A stretch of DNA of 64,000 nt. Source: Roseovarius sp. M141. Its GTDB lineage: Bacteria; Pseudomonadota; Alphaproteobacteria; Rhodobacterales; Rhodobacteraceae. The notes below the pieces were generated by a model, which was not told the origin of the DNA, made no database searches, and worked only from the letters and a program-made list of their open reading frames with translations. Below, piece after piece: positions 45,314-54,562 of this stretch; position 1 is the stretch's first letter, and each line of letters starts with the position of its first letter. The translations under genes were made by a program, and so were the position numbers. Location: NCBI RefSeq assembly GCF_024355225.1, contig NZ_VCNH01000008.1:558001-622000 (forward strand), written 5' to 3'.

Positions 45314-45979
45314 TCAAAAATCGAGGTCTGAATAATGCTTGGGTGGCGGGAAGCCGGAAACCTGATCGGCCAGAATACTGCGGAACGCCGGGCGCGATTT
45401 GATCTTGGCGTACCAATCCTTGACCACATCGCTGCGGTTCCAGTCGACATCCGAGATATAATCAAGCGAACTGAGATGCGCGGCGGCGGCAAAATCAGCG
45501 AGCGTCATGACGTCGCCAGCCAGCCAGCGACGGTGTTCCAGCAACCATGCCATATAATCGAGGTGATACTTGATCGCCTTCGCACCCGATTTGACATTGC
45601 CGCTATCGGGGAATCCAGCGCCCATTATCTTCTTGTTGACGCGTTCATAGAGCAGCTTGGACGTCACCTCGTGATGAAACTTGTCGTCGAACCACGCAAC
45701 CAGACGACGCACCTCATACCGGCCCTCGGCGCTGCGCGGCATCAGCGGCGGCTCGGGGTGCTTTTCCTCGATATATTCGCAGATCGCAGCGCTTTCCGGC
45801 ATGGTCCGGCCGTCAATGCGCAGAATCGGCACCTTGTGGGCCGGATTGCGGCGTTGAAAATCGGGATGGGCCTCCCAATAGCGTTCTTCGATCAGCTCGC
45901 ATTCTATCTTCTTCTCAGCCAGGCTGAGTCGCACCTTGCGGCAGAAGGGTGACAGGGGAACGTGATAGAGCTTGGCCAT
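45314..45979 (-). CDS. Glutathione S-transferase family protein
   Basis: The 221-residue protein has an N-terminal thioredoxin-like domain ([19 protein letters not shown], then HKVPILRID with the cis-Pro, and [12 protein letters not shown] for glutathione binding) and a C-terminal helical domain ([19 protein letters not shown]). The Ser-Pro-Phe-Cys segment suggests a cysteine-type active site. The start at 45979 ([11 protein letters not shown]) is the usual one. It is followed on the same strand by queG, separated by the repeat motif. Substrate unknown. Confidence 0.9.
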   Translation of the reverse strand: MAKLYHVPLSPFCRKVRLSLAEKKIECELIEERYWEAHPDFQRRNPAHKVPILRIDGRTMPESAAICEYIEEKHPEPPLMPRSAEGRYEVRRLVAWFDDKFHHEVTSKLLYERVNKKIMGAGFPDSGNVKSGAKAIKYHLDYMAWLLEHRRWLAGDVMTLADFAAAAHLSSLDYISDVDWNRSDVVKDWYAKIKSRPAFRSILADQVSGFPPPKHYSDLDF

Positions 45980-46036
45980 GGCGCGGCAGACCTTTGTTGG
46001 GGTGATGTCCTTCAATGCCCGTTCGGCCTGTGGTTT

Positions 46037-46756
46037 TCAATCCTCGAAACACGCGGCGCGCCCGTCGCGGCGGATCGTGGCCGCACCGTCCATGATCGAC
46101 GCGGTCCGCTTACGCAGCCAGGCCGACGGTTTGCTGGCCGAGCGGTCCTTGGGGTCGGGCAGGACAGCGGCGAGCCGGGCCGCCTGAAGCGGCGACAGAC
46201 CCGCCGGCGCGACGCCGAAATAGTGACGCGCAGCCGCATCGACGCCAAACACACCCTCGTCGAATTCAGCGACATTCAGGTAGATCTCGACGATGCGGCG
46301 CTTGGTCCATATCATCTCGGAAACCGGGGTCATCACCGCCTCCAGCGCCTTGCGCAGCCATGACCGACCTTGCCACAGGTAGACGTTCTTGACCGTCTGC
46401 TGGCTGATCGTGGACGCGCCGCGCCCTGCGCCCTTTTCCAGAACCTGCCGGATCGCCTTCATGTCAAAGCCCCAGTGCTCGCAGAAATTGGCATCCTCGG
46501 CAGCCACGGCCGAGCGGGCCATGACGGGGGCAATCTGGTCCATCGGGGTCCACTGATAGCGAATGGCACCCAGTCGGCGGACCTCCTGCTTCATGTAGTA
46601 GGTCGGACCGGGCGGCACGAACCGATGCGCCAGCGATGCCAGCGCGATACACGTCGCCGCGGTTACGACGGCCCACAGCGCCCAGCGCCGCGCAATTGGA
46701 ATGAGGCGGCTGACTGGATTGGAACGGCGGGACTGTTTGGCGGTCTTGCGGGGCAT
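46037..46756 (-). CDS. mtgA: Monofunctional biosynthetic peptidoglycan transglycosylase
   Basis: The 239-residue GT51 glycosyltransferase polymerises lipid II into glycan strands without a transpeptidase domain. One membrane anchor (~residues 24-45) is followed by the catalytic glutamate motif AAEDANFCEHWGFD and RGASTISQQTVKNVYL, and then KRRIVEIYLNVAEF. It is 16 bp or more from the GST stop codon on the same strand. The short length and lack of a C-terminal domain distinguish it from class A PBPs. Confidence 0.96.
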   Translation of the reverse strand: MPRKTAKQSRRSNPVSRLIPIARRWALWAVVTAATCIALASLAHRFVPPGPTYYMKQEVRRLGAIRYQWTPMDQIAPVMARSAVAAEDANFCEHWGFDMKAIRQVLEKGAGRGASTISQQTVKNVYLWQGRSWLRKALEAVMTPVSEMIWTKRRIVEIYLNVAEFDEGVFGVDAAARHYFGVAPAGLSPLQAARLAAVLPDPKDRSASKPSAWLRKRTASIMDGAATIRRDGRAACFED

Positions 46757-46813
46757 GGCGAACCAGTGAAAATGAATATTTATAGAACGATGAAAGCGTC
46801 AGAGGCGGCCTGC

Positions 46814-47863
46814 TCAGATTTCGGACATCGCGGCGTCGAAGGTCTTGCGCGCCCGTCCCCAAACGCCGGTGTTCAGCTGGTCCAGTTGCAAAAGGGATGG
46901 CAGCAGCTGCGCGGCAAAGTCATGGGAGGATTCGACCGGCAGCAGCGATGGCAGATTGTCGATCGCCATGACGTCCATCGCTGGCGCGTCATGCACACGG
47001 GTCACCGGCGCGGCCCAAGTGGTGGCGGCATCGTAGAGCGGCACCGGGTTGTAATCGCTGTCGGGATCGCAGGCGACGTCGCCGATCACCGTCAGGGCGC
47101 GGTCGGCGGCAAGCGCCGCGCGCGGCACGAATACCGGCGTTCCGGGGCGCGCGAAGATACAGTTCAGGAACATGTCATGCGCGAGGATTTCGGGGAAAGG
47201 TCCGCCACTTGCCGTCTGCTCGATATCCCACAGTGTCGGGGTCAGGCCCATGTCGGTGCACAGATCCGCGGCGCCCGCTCCGACACGGCCAAGCGCGCCG
47301 ATGATGATGGCCGTGGGCGCGCGCAGGCCTTCCAGATCGCGGGCCAGATCGGACAGCAGCGCATCCTTGCCGCCATATGTACCCACGGCCGGGCAGAGAG
47401 CGCCGCCCTGCTGCGCTGTCCACGCCTTGAGCGTGACGGCCGCCCCGGCATATCCCGCCCAATAGCCAAAGGCGGCGACGCGGCGCCCATCCTCGTCCAG
47501 CAGATATTCCAGATCGTATAGAGCGCCGCCACCGGCAGCAAACCGGCGCAGCAGCGCCTTGCCTGAGTGCTGGCCCTTGAACGCGTGGCCGAACATGATG
47601 TGCCGGTGCGGTAGCGGCGTGCCATCGTCTAGCAGTTCCTTGAGCCCGAGAATGATAGCATCCGTCGGGGCATGGGGCCAGGTATGCATCGGCGCGATGG
47701 TGCAACCGGCGTCGCGATAATCCTGGATGGGAATGGCGCGCTGATCGCTTTGCTCGACCGTGACCTGCATGCCAGCGGCCATCAGAGCGGCGGCGCCGGA
47801 CGGTGTCAGGGGCGTCCGTTCCTCGTTCAGGCGCTGTTCAGCGCGAACCCAAATATGTGTCAT
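46814..47863 (-). CDS. Saccharopine dehydrogenase (L-lysine-forming type)
   Basis: The 349-residue protein resembles Lys1-type saccharopine dehydrogenase, which interconverts saccharopine with lysine and 2-oxoglutarate. It has the alanine-dehydrogenase-like N-terminal HIWVRAEQRLNEERTPLTP, IMFGHAFKGQHSG, AFGYWAGYAGAAV, and the Rossmann segment IIGALGRVGAGAADLC. The start 47863 (MTHIWVRAEQ) is the family start. It is followed by mtgA on the same strand and preceded by a GST gene 11 bp upstream. No glutamate-forming partner is adjacent, so the direction in vivo is unknown. Confidence 0.9.
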   Translation of the reverse strand: MTHIWVRAEQRLNEERTPLTPSGAAALMAAGMQVTVEQSDQRAIPIQDYRDAGCTIAPMHTWPHAPTDAIILGLKELLDDGTPLPHRHIMFGHAFKGQHSGKALLRRFAAGGGALYDLEYLLDEDGRRVAAFGYWAGYAGAAVTLKAWTAQQGGALCPAVGTYGGKDALLSDLARDLEGLRAPTAIIIGALGRVGAGAADLCTDMGLTPTLWDIEQTASGGPFPEILAHDMFLNCIFARPGTPVFVPRAALAADRALTVIGDVACDPDSDYNPVPLYDAATTWAAPVTRVHDAPAMDVMAIDNLPSLLPVESSHDFAAQLLPSLLQLDQLNTGVWGRARKTFDAAMSEI

Positions 47864-47874
47864 GACACCCCCCA

Positions 47875-48492
47875 TCAGCGCAGCATACCGGCGGCGCGCA
47901 CGGCCTGAACCGACGGCCGGGCCTCCATCGCGTCGCGGAAGGCGGCGATGCGCGGATAGGCCACGACGTCAATCCCGTCCCCCTCAAGCCATGAGCAGAC
48001 CACGAACAGATAAGCGTCCGCCACGGTGATCCGATCGCCCGTCACGAACGGCCCGGCAAGGCAGTGCTGTTCTATGTAGATACAGGATTCGGCCATCGTT
48101 TCGGGCACCTTGGCGCGCATGTCCTCTTGGGCGGTGGCAGTATCGGCCCAGCGCGATCCGCGCAGCCGGTGGGCGTGGTTCACGTGCATTGTACTGGCGA
48201 GATAATACATCACGCCGCGCAGCTGTGCGGCCTGAAACGGCCCCTCGGGCATCAGGCGCGCATCCGGGGCAATGGCGGCAATGTAGTCCAGGATCGCGCC
48301 TGTTTCGGTCAGGATGCCGTCATCTGTTTCCAGTGCGGGCACGCGCCCTTTGGGGTTTATCTGGCGATAGGCGGGCTGCGTCTGGGCCTTGAACTTGAAA
48401 TCGACGGGGATGGCGTCAAACTTCAGCCCCCCCTCGTGCAGGGCGATGGCGACTGCGATGGATATGGTGCCGGGCGCGTAGTGCAGTTTCAT
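47875..48492 (-). CDS. Glutathione S-transferase family protein (second)
   Basis: The 205-residue protein has an N-terminal thioredoxin-like domain (KLHYAPGTISIAVAIALHE, then GRVPALETDDG with the cis-Pro and LTETGAILDYIA for glutathione binding) and a C-terminal helical domain (GDRITVADAYLFVVCSWLEG). The start 48492 is the first Met of the typical domain. It lies 11 bp upstream of the saccharopine dehydrogenase gene and 16 bp downstream of the phosphatase gene, so the three form a likely operon. Substrate unknown. Confidence 0.9.
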   Translation of the reverse strand: MKLHYAPGTISIAVAIALHEGGLKFDAIPVDFKFKAQTQPAYRQINPKGRVPALETDDGILTETGAILDYIAAIAPDARLMPEGPFQAAQLRGVMYYLASTMHVNHAHRLRGSRWADTATAQEDMRAKVPETMAESCIYIEQHCLAGPFVTGDRITVADAYLFVVCSWLEGDGIDVVAYPRIAAFRDAMEARPSVQAVRAAGMLR

Positions 48493-48508
48493 TGGGACCT
48501 CCTGCCGA

Positions 48509-49159
48509 TCAGATGAATGTCCGGGCATGTGCCCGGTCCGCCGCGTCAAGGTGCGGCGTGGCGTTGAATGTGTCCAGCATCAATGCGCCGTGAACATAGC
48601 GCAGCCGATGGACCGAGCTGTTCTGGATGCGCAGCATCATGTTGGCCATCGCGCGCGTTTCCAGCCCCAGAACATGCTGCATGACCATGCCGATCACGCC
48701 GCCCGACGTCACCATCAGGGTCCGGCCATGGGCATCGCATGCCTCGCCCATCAGCGCGACGATCCGCGCGCGAAAACTGCCGAAGGTTTCGGGCACGTCC
48801 ACCAGCCGGTCCTCGGCCCAGTGGGTGATGACATCAGGCAGATAGCGCGCGAATTCCTGCGCGGTATCGGGGGCCGGGATGCCGTGCTGCGCCTGCATCG
48901 CGTGGGCGAGGTTGAAATATGTCAGCTCGTTCAGGCGCACATCCTGCTGCGTGCTCGGGTATCCCATTGCGCTGGCGGTCTGGCGCTGGCGGGTCAGGGT
49001 GCCGGTGATGACGCGGTCGAAATGCGGCTCTGTATCGGTCAGCCACGTGCCCAGCCATGCCGCTTGCCGGTGGCCCAGATCGGACAGCCGGTCATAGCTG
49101 GCCTCGTCCGTGGCGCCGCTGTTCGCCTGTCCGTGTCGCACCAGAATGATTTCGGTCAC
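48509..49159 (-). CDS. Histidine phosphatase family protein
   Basis: The 216-residue protein has the phosphoglycerate-mutase-like LVRHGQANSG motif at residues ~6-15 with the phospho-acceptor His. A second catalytic region is VTSGGVIGMVMQH, where the usual GH pair is altered to GG. It is the first gene of a likely operon with a GST and a saccharopine dehydrogenase gene. The substrate is unknown. Confidence 0.9.
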   Translation of the reverse strand: MTEIILVRHGQANSGATDEASYDRLSDLGHRQAAWLGTWLTDTEPHFDRVITGTLTRQRQTASAMGYPSTQQDVRLNELTYFNLAHAMQAQHGIPAPDTAQEFARYLPDVITHWAEDRLVDVPETFGSFRARIVALMGEACDAHGRTLMVTSGGVIGMVMQHVLGLETRAMANMMLRIQNSSVHRLRYVHGALMLDTFNATPHLDAADRAHARTFI

Positions 49160-49300
49160 GCGCGTGCCCCCTCATGTCGCCAGAGGGGCACAGTAGCGGC
49201 GCGGGGCCACAGGTGAAAGGCGCGAAGGCGCACAAAGAGACCGGCGCACGATGCCACTGACGCGGGCGCCGCTGGAAAACCGGACACCATTGGCGAAGGA

Positions 49301-50593
49301 TCACACCAGAACGTCAAATTCCTGTTGCGCGCCCACCTCGAACACCCGTTTATACCGGGCGATTTCATCGGCTGGGCCCATCGCCTTTTTCGGGTTGTCC
49401 GACAATTTGACGGTGGGCCTGTCATTGGCACTGACCGGTTTGCAAACCATCGAAAACGGCGCCAGTGCGTCCCCCGGCACGAGGCCGCGAAAATCGTTCG
49501 TCAGATGCGTTCCCCAGCCAAAGGACACCCGGACGCGACCGGAAAACTGCGTCTGAAGCTCGATGATCTTTGCCTCGTCCAGACCGTCGGAAAAGATGAT
49601 CAGTTTTTTCGACGGGTCTTCACCACGCGCCTTCCACCATGCGATGGCCATTTCGGCCCCCGCCGCCGGGTCGCCTGAATCGACCCGGATGCCGGTCCAG
49701 CGCGTCAGCCATTCTGGAGCGTTTTTCAGGAACCCCTCGGTGCCATAGGTATCGGGCAGGATGATGCGCAGATTGCCTTCGTGCTCTTCATGCCAGTCGC
49801 TCAGCACATCATAGGGCGCGCGGGCCAGCTCCGCGTCCGTCTGCGCAAGGGCGGCGTACACCATCGGCAGTTCATGCGCGTTGGTGCCGATCGCCTCGAG
49901 GTCGCGGTTCTTGGCGATCAGGCAGTTCGACGTGCCGACGAATTTTTCGCCCAGCCCCTCGTGCATGGCGCGCACGCACCAATCCTGCCACAGGAAGCTG
50001 TGCCGCCGCCGAGTCCCGAAATCGGCGATACGCAGATCCGGCACCTGGCGCAGCGTTTCCACCTTTTCCCACAGCTTGGTCATGGCGCGGGCATAGAGAA
50101 CCTGAAGCTCGAACTTCTCCATCCTGTTCAGGACCGCGCGGCTGCGCAGTTCCATCAGCACGGCCAATGCGGGAATTTCCCACAGCATCACCTCGGGCCA
50201 GCTGCCTTGAAACGTCAGCTCGTACTGATCGCCGACGCGCTCAAGGTGGTAGGGCGGCAGGCGCAGCTTGTCGAACCAGTCCATGAAGGCCGGGTTGAAC
50301 ATCTGCCGCTTGCCGTAAAACATATTGCCGCGCATCCACGTGCTTTCGCCGCGCGACAGCGACAGGGACCGGATGTGATCCAATTGCTCGCGCAGTTCGC
50401 CCTCGTCCACCAGATCGGCCAGCGGAATATGCTTGGCCCGGTTGATCAGGCTGAACGTCACCTGCGTATCTGGGCGGTTGCGAAAGACAGACTGACACAT
50501 CAACAACTTGTAAAAATCCGTGTCGATCAAAGAGCGCACGATCGGGTCGATCTTCCACTTGTGATTATGCACGCGGGCGGCAATGTCGACCAT
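49301..50593 (-). CDS. pncB: Nicotinate phosphoribosyltransferase
   Basis: The 430-residue enzyme joins nicotinate and PRPP to nicotinate mononucleotide in the NAD salvage pathway. It has SLIDTDFYKLLMCQSVF near the N-terminus, FGTRRRHSFLWQDW, the phospho-His region GTSNCLIAKNRDLEAIGTNAHELPM, WTGIRVDSGDP and FSDGLDEAKIIEL. Length is normal for the family. It is transcribed alone on the minus strand. Confidence 0.96.
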   Translation of the reverse strand: MVDIAARVHNHKWKIDPIVRSLIDTDFYKLLMCQSVFRNRPDTQVTFSLINRAKHIPLADLVDEGELREQLDHIRSLSLSRGESTWMRGNMFYGKRQMFNPAFMDWFDKLRLPPYHLERVGDQYELTFQGSWPEVMLWEIPALAVLMELRSRAVLNRMEKFELQVLYARAMTKLWEKVETLRQVPDLRIADFGTRRRHSFLWQDWCVRAMHEGLGEKFVGTSNCLIAKNRDLEAIGTNAHELPMVYAALAQTDAELARAPYDVLSDWHEEHEGNLRIILPDTYGTEGFLKNAPEWLTRWTGIRVDSGDPAAGAEMAIAWWKARGEDPSKKLIIFSDGLDEAKIIELQTQFSGRVRVSFGWGTHLTNDFRGLVPGDALAPFSMVCKPVSANDRPTVKLSDNPKKAMGPADEIARYKRVFEVGAQQEFDVLV

Positions 50594-50670
50594 GTCAGGC
50601 TCCGGATTTGTTCCGAAATGTTAAATCAGGGCCGGACGAAGATTGAAAGCCTTGACGAGCGCACAACCGC

Positions 50671-51525
50671 CTAGCTGGTTTCAGCCATGGCGCGCAGCCC
50701 ATCGCGATAACTGGGATAGCGCAAGGTCACGCCTAGGTCGCGCTTGATCCTGTCATTGGCCACACGCTTGGATTCCGCGTAGAAGCTGCGCGCCATCGGT
50801 GTCATCTGGGCCTCGTCGAACGGGATCGCCTCGGGCAGCGGCAGACCCAGCAGTTCGGCGGCAAATCCGATCACATCCTGCGGCGGCGCCGGATCATCAT
50901 CACAGACATTGTAAACAGCGCCCGGATCGGGCTGCCGGATCGATGCGACCAGCACCTGCGCGATATCCTGAACATGCGTGCGGCTGAACACCTGACCCGG
51001 CTTGATGATGCGCCGCGCGGTGCCTGCGCGCACCTTGGCAAAGGGGCCGCGACCGGGGCCATAGATACCGGCAAGGCGAAAGATATGCAGGGGCAAACCG
51101 GGGATCGCCTGCCATGCCGCCTCGGCCTGCTTGCGCAGATGGCCGCGGCGGGTGCTGGGGCGCAGCGGCGTTGTCTCGTCCACCCAGCCGCCCTGATGAT
51201 CACCGTAAACACCGGTGGTCGACAGGTAGCCGCACCATTTCAGGCGCGGCGCAATGCGTGCGATGTCCGCGCCCAGCGCGGCCAGCACCGGATCACCGCC
51301 CTCACTCGGACCGGCAGAAATCAGCAGATGCGTCGCCGCCTCCAGAGCCGGGCGCATGTCGGCGCCGGGCCAGATCAGCGGCTCTGCGCCCTCTTCCCTC
51401 AGCGTCTGCGCCTTGCCTGCGTTGCGCGTCGTGCCGATCACACGCCAGCCGCCTTCGGCGTGCAGCAACGCCGACAGCGCGCGGGCCGAGTAACCGTGGC
51501 CAAATGAAAGAAGCGTCCGTGTCAT
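50671..51525 (-). CDS. NAD(P)-dependent epimerase/SDR protein, YeeZ-like
   Basis: The 284-residue extended-SDR relative has an atypical N-terminal nucleotide-binding segment (LLSFGHGYSARALSALL), an active-site region YLSTTGVYGDHQGGWVDE, and a FRLAGIYGPGRGPF segment, as in YeeZ-type proteins. The start 51525 follows from family length and an upstream gap. Substrate unknown. It is divergent from amn. Confidence 0.87.
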   Translation of the reverse strand: MTRTLLSFGHGYSARALSALLHAEGGWRVIGTTRNAGKAQTLREEGAEPLIWPGADMRPALEAATHLLISAGPSEGGDPVLAALGADIARIAPRLKWCGYLSTTGVYGDHQGGWVDETTPLRPSTRRGHLRKQAEAAWQAIPGLPLHIFRLAGIYGPGRGPFAKVRAGTARRIIKPGQVFSRTHVQDIAQVLVASIRQPDPGAVYNVCDDDPAPPQDVIGFAAELLGLPLPEAIPFDEAQMTPMARSFYAESKRVANDRIKRDLGVTLRYPSYRDGLRAMAETS

Positions 51526-51633
51526 ACTCCTGATATGTGGCAGGTCTATCGCCTTGGCAAGGGGGCGTTGCCCGCACCGCTTGAACCCCGGTGGCCCCCG
51601 TGCAACCGTGATGCTTGAACCTGAATAGGACAG

Positions 51634-53115
51634 ATGATGACCGGCAATGACGATACGGCCCTGACGCCAGAAATACCGCGCACGCGCGAATTTACCGACG
51701 CGGCGGCGGCCGTCGATCACCTGTGCACGCTTTACGATATGTCGGTTGATTTCCTGCGCCAGAAATTCGCCGCAGCCATTGCAGGGCCAGTCCCTACGCA
51801 GCGCATACGGGCGTTTTATCCCGAAATCCGGCTGACCACGTCCAGCTTCGTGCAGATCGACAGCCGACTTGCCTTCGGGCATGTGGCCGGGCCGGGCACC
51901 CACGCCACCACCGTGACGCGGCCCAGCCTGTTTCGCAATTATCTGATCGATCAGATCGGCCTGCTGGTCGAGAACCATGGCGTGCCGGTCCAGATCAGTG
52001 CCTCGGACACGCCGATACCCATCCATTTTGCCGTGGCCGAGGATGCACACATGACCGTCCCGCACGAAGGTGCGGTTGGCTTTATCCTGCGCGATGTTTT
52101 TGACGTACCCGATCTGGACACCACGAACGATGATATCATCAACGGTCTGTACAAACGCACGCCGGGCACTGTGGCGCCATTGGCGCCGTTCACGGCGCAG
52201 CGGGTCGACTATTCGCTGTCCCGGCTGGCGCATTACACGGCCACCTCTCCTGAGCATTTCCAGAACCATGTTCTGTTTACCAATTACCAGTTCTACGTGA
52301 CCGAGTTCGAGGTATATGCCCGCCGCGCGCTGGCCGATCCCGGCAGCGGCTACACCAGCTTTGTCGGGACCTTCGACGCCGAAATCACGGCAGCGGATCA
52401 GCCGATGGACACACCGCTGAGACTACCGCAGATGCCCACCTATCACCTGAAGAAGCCCGATGGGTCCGGCATCACCCTGGTCAATATCGGCGTCGGCCCC
52501 TCCAACGCCAAGACGGCGACCGATCATATCGCCGTGCTGCGCTCGCACGCGTGGATCATGGTCGGGCACTGCGCCGGGCTGCGCAATTCGCAACGGCTGG
52601 GCGATTACGTGCTGGCCCATGCCTATCTGCGCGAGGATGGCGTGCTGGACGCAGACCTGCCCACATGGGTGCCAATCCCGGCGCTGGCCGAAATCCAGAT
52701 CGCGCTGGAGCAATCGGTCGAGGAAATCGCACAGATGGACGGGTTCGAGATGAAGCGCATCATGCGCACCGGCACCGTCGCCAGCGTCGACAACCGCAAC
52801 TGGGAGTTGCGCGATCAATCCGGCCCGGTGCACCGCCTCAGTCAAAGCCGCGCGATCGCGCTGGATATGGAAAGCGCAACAATTGCCGCCAACGGGTTTC
52901 GGTTCCGCGTGCCTTACGGCACCTTGCTCTGCGTGTCCGACAAACCCCTGCACGGCGAGCTGAAGCTGCCCGGCATGGCCTCGGCGTTCTACAACGATCA
53001 GGTCGCGCGCCATCTGATGATCGGCATTCGCGCCATGGAAACACTGTCGCAAATGCCGCTGGACCGGATCCACAGCAGAAAGCTGCGCGCCTTCGATGAA
53101 ACCGCTTTCCTGTGA
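51634..53115 (+). CDS. amn: AMP nucleosidase
   Basis: The 493-residue enzyme hydrolyses AMP to adenine and ribose 5-phosphate. The N-terminal third is a regulatory domain. The C-terminal part is a nucleoside-phosphorylase fold with VGHCAGLRNSQRLGDYVLAH, the catalytic-Asp/Glu region ALDMESATIAANGFRFRVP and LLCVSDKPLHGELKLPGMA. The start at ATG 51634 follows GACAG; a second Met follows immediately. It stands alone, upstream of the HU gene. Confidence 0.96.
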   Translation: MMTGNDDTALTPEIPRTREFTDAAAAVDHLCTLYDMSVDFLRQKFAAAIAGPVPTQRIRAFYPEIRLTTSSFVQIDSRLAFGHVAGPGTHATTVTRPSLFRNYLIDQIGLLVENHGVPVQISASDTPIPIHFAVAEDAHMTVPHEGAVGFILRDVFDVPDLDTTNDDIINGLYKRTPGTVAPLAPFTAQRVDYSLSRLAHYTATSPEHFQNHVLFTNYQFYVTEFEVYARRALADPGSGYTSFVGTFDAEITAADQPMDTPLRLPQMPTYHLKKPDGSGITLVNIGVGPSNAKTATDHIAVLRSHAWIMVGHCAGLRNSQRLGDYVLAHAYLREDGVLDADLPTWVPIPALAEIQIALEQSVEEIAQMDGFEMKRIMRTGTVASVDNRNWELRDQSGPVHRLSQSRAIALDMESATIAANGFRFRVPYGTLLCVSDKPLHGELKLPGMASAFYNDQVARHLMIGIRAMETLSQMPLDRIHSRKLRAFDETAFL

Positions 53116-53236
53116 CAGGCGTATTTTTGCGCAAAAAACACCCGGTAAGTTCGCGGTTTGCGTTGTATTGCCTTTCAAAATAGCGTTACACCTTGGGCCG
53201 AGGCCCATACGCGGGCAGTAGAAGGAGACCACTCTG

Positions 53237-53524
53237 ATGGCAAAACCGATGACCAAGACCCAGCTCGTCGCCGCTCTGGCAGAAGAAATGGGCAGCGATA
53301 AGAAATCAGCCGGAACGGCGCTCGATGCGATCATCGACGTCATCACGCGCGAAGTGTCCGGCGGCGGCGCCGTCACCCTTCCCGGCGTCGGCAAGATCTA
53401 CTGCCGCGAGCGTCCCGAGCGTATGGTACGCAATCCCGCCACAGGCGAGCAGATCAAGAAGGACGCCGACAAGGTGGTCAAGATGACCATCGCCAAGGCG
53501 CTCAAGGACAGCGTTAACGGCTGA
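53237..53524 (+). CDS. hup: HU family DNA-binding protein
   Basis: The 95-residue nucleoid protein has the HU/IHF fold: two N-terminal helices (TKTQLVAALAEEMGSDKKSA) and the beta-arm region ending in ERMVRNPATGEQIKKDADKV, which intercalates DNA. Its helix-to-arm spacing fits HU-type proteins, though the arm is slightly diverged. An AAGGAGA ribosome-binding site precedes ATG 53237. A terminator follows the stop. Confidence 0.93.
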   Translation: MAKPMTKTQLVAALAEEMGSDKKSAGTALDAIIDVITREVSGGGAVTLPGVGKIYCRERPERMVRNPATGEQIKKDADKVVKMTIAKALKDSVNG

Positions 53525-53546
53525 TCTTGCATCTGGAACGAGTTTC

Positions 53547-53578
53547 CGAAAGGGTCGCCCTAACAGGCGGCCCTTTCG
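53547..53578 (+). terminator. Terminator of hup
   Basis: CGAAAGGG-T-CGCC pairs with GGCG-G-CCCTTTCG (53547-53559 with 53566-53578), followed by CATTTTGC. It lies 22 nt beyond the hup stop. Confidence 0.75.
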
Positions 53579-53627
53579 CATTTTGCACATGGCCCACAGG
53601 AACGGGGCCCACAGAAACGGGACGGTC

Positions 53628-54500
53628 ATGGACATACGCAGCATAATAATGGGCGTCACCTTCTCGCTCATGTGGTCCAGCGCATTTACATCCGCACGCA
53701 TCATCGTGGCCTCGGCGCCGCCGGTCAGCGCGCTGGCGATACGTTTTCTCATCTCGGGTCTGCTGGGGGTTCTGATTGCGCGGGCATTGGGCCAGACATG
53801 GCGGCTGACAGCGCCGCAATGGCGGGCCTGCATCATTCTGGGGATCTGCCAGAACGCGCTATATCTCGGGCTCTATTTCGTCGCGATGCAGACGATCGAG
53901 GCATCGCTTGCCGTCATTATCGCCTCGACAATGCCACTTCTGGTTGCACTGGCCTCGTGGGTCTTCTTTGGCGAACGGCTGTCGCCACTGGCCGCAGCAG
54001 GACTGCTGGCAGGAATCGCCGGGGTGGCACTGATCATGGGCAGCCGCTTTTCGGGCGGTATCGATCCGTTCGGCCTGACCTTGTGCATCATTGGCGTCAT
54101 CGCGCTGACCATCGCCACCCTCAGCGTGCGGGGCGCAACGTCGGGCGGTAACTTCATGATGATCGTCGGCCTTCAGATGCTGATCGGCGGCGGCGTGCTC
54201 AGCGTCGTGGCGGTCGGCACCGAAACACTGGTGATCGACTGGAGCTGGACGCTCGTCGCCGCTTTCGTATGGACCACCTTCATCCCCGGCCTTGCCGCCA
54301 CGCTCCTTTGGTTCCGACTGGTCCAGAGGATCAGCGCGACACGCGCGGCCACGTTCCACTTTCTGAATCCCTTTCTCGGCGTCGCCACCGCCGCCATCAT
54401 CCTGGGCGAGAAACTGCACCCGACCGACCTGATCGGCGTCGCGGTCATAATGGCGGGCATCCTGACAGTGCAACTGTCACGTCGCCCGAAGGCGGCGTAG
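53628..54500 (+). CDS. EamA/DMT family transporter (second)
   Basis: The 290-residue protein has ten hydrophobic segments in two EamA repeats. The first begins MGVTFSLMWSSAFTSAR, and the second contains FIPGLAATLLWFRLVQRI and FLNPFLGVATAAIILGE, the latter being the family's common motif. ATG 53628 is used; the upstream Met at 53583 overlaps the hup terminator. It is likely an amino-acid or metabolite exporter of unknown substrate and is convergent with maeB. Confidence 0.9.
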   Translation: MDIRSIIMGVTFSLMWSSAFTSARIIVASAPPVSALAIRFLISGLLGVLIARALGQTWRLTAPQWRACIILGICQNALYLGLYFVAMQTIEASLAVIIASTMPLLVALASWVFFGERLSPLAAAGLLAGIAGVALIMGSRFSGGIDPFGLTLCIIGVIALTIATLSVRGATSGGNFMMIVGLQMLIGGGVLSVVAVGTETLVIDWSWTLVAAFVWTTFIPGLAATLLWFRLVQRISATRAATFHFLNPFLGVATAAIILGEKLHPTDLIGVAVIMAGILTVQLSRRPKAA

Positions 54501-54514
54501 CGCCCCCCCGGGGC

Positions 54515-54539
54515 TTTTCTTGGTGATAATACCCAATCG
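54515..54539 (-). repeat. Dispersed 3'-UTR motif, copy D (after maeB)
   Basis: On the minus strand it reads CGATTGGGTATTATCACCAA then GAAAA, 23 nt after the maeB stop in sense orientation, and differs from copy C at one of 25 positions. It lies between convergent genes (the DMT transporter and maeB). Confidence 0.65.
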
Positions 54540-54562
54540 TACTACCGGCACCGGGCGCCCGG

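Noticed and set aside
53124..53137. Perfect palindrome TTTTTGCGCAAAAA after amn
   Set aside because: It has no loop and no nearby regulator; could be chance or a weak terminator element, so it is not listed as an operator.
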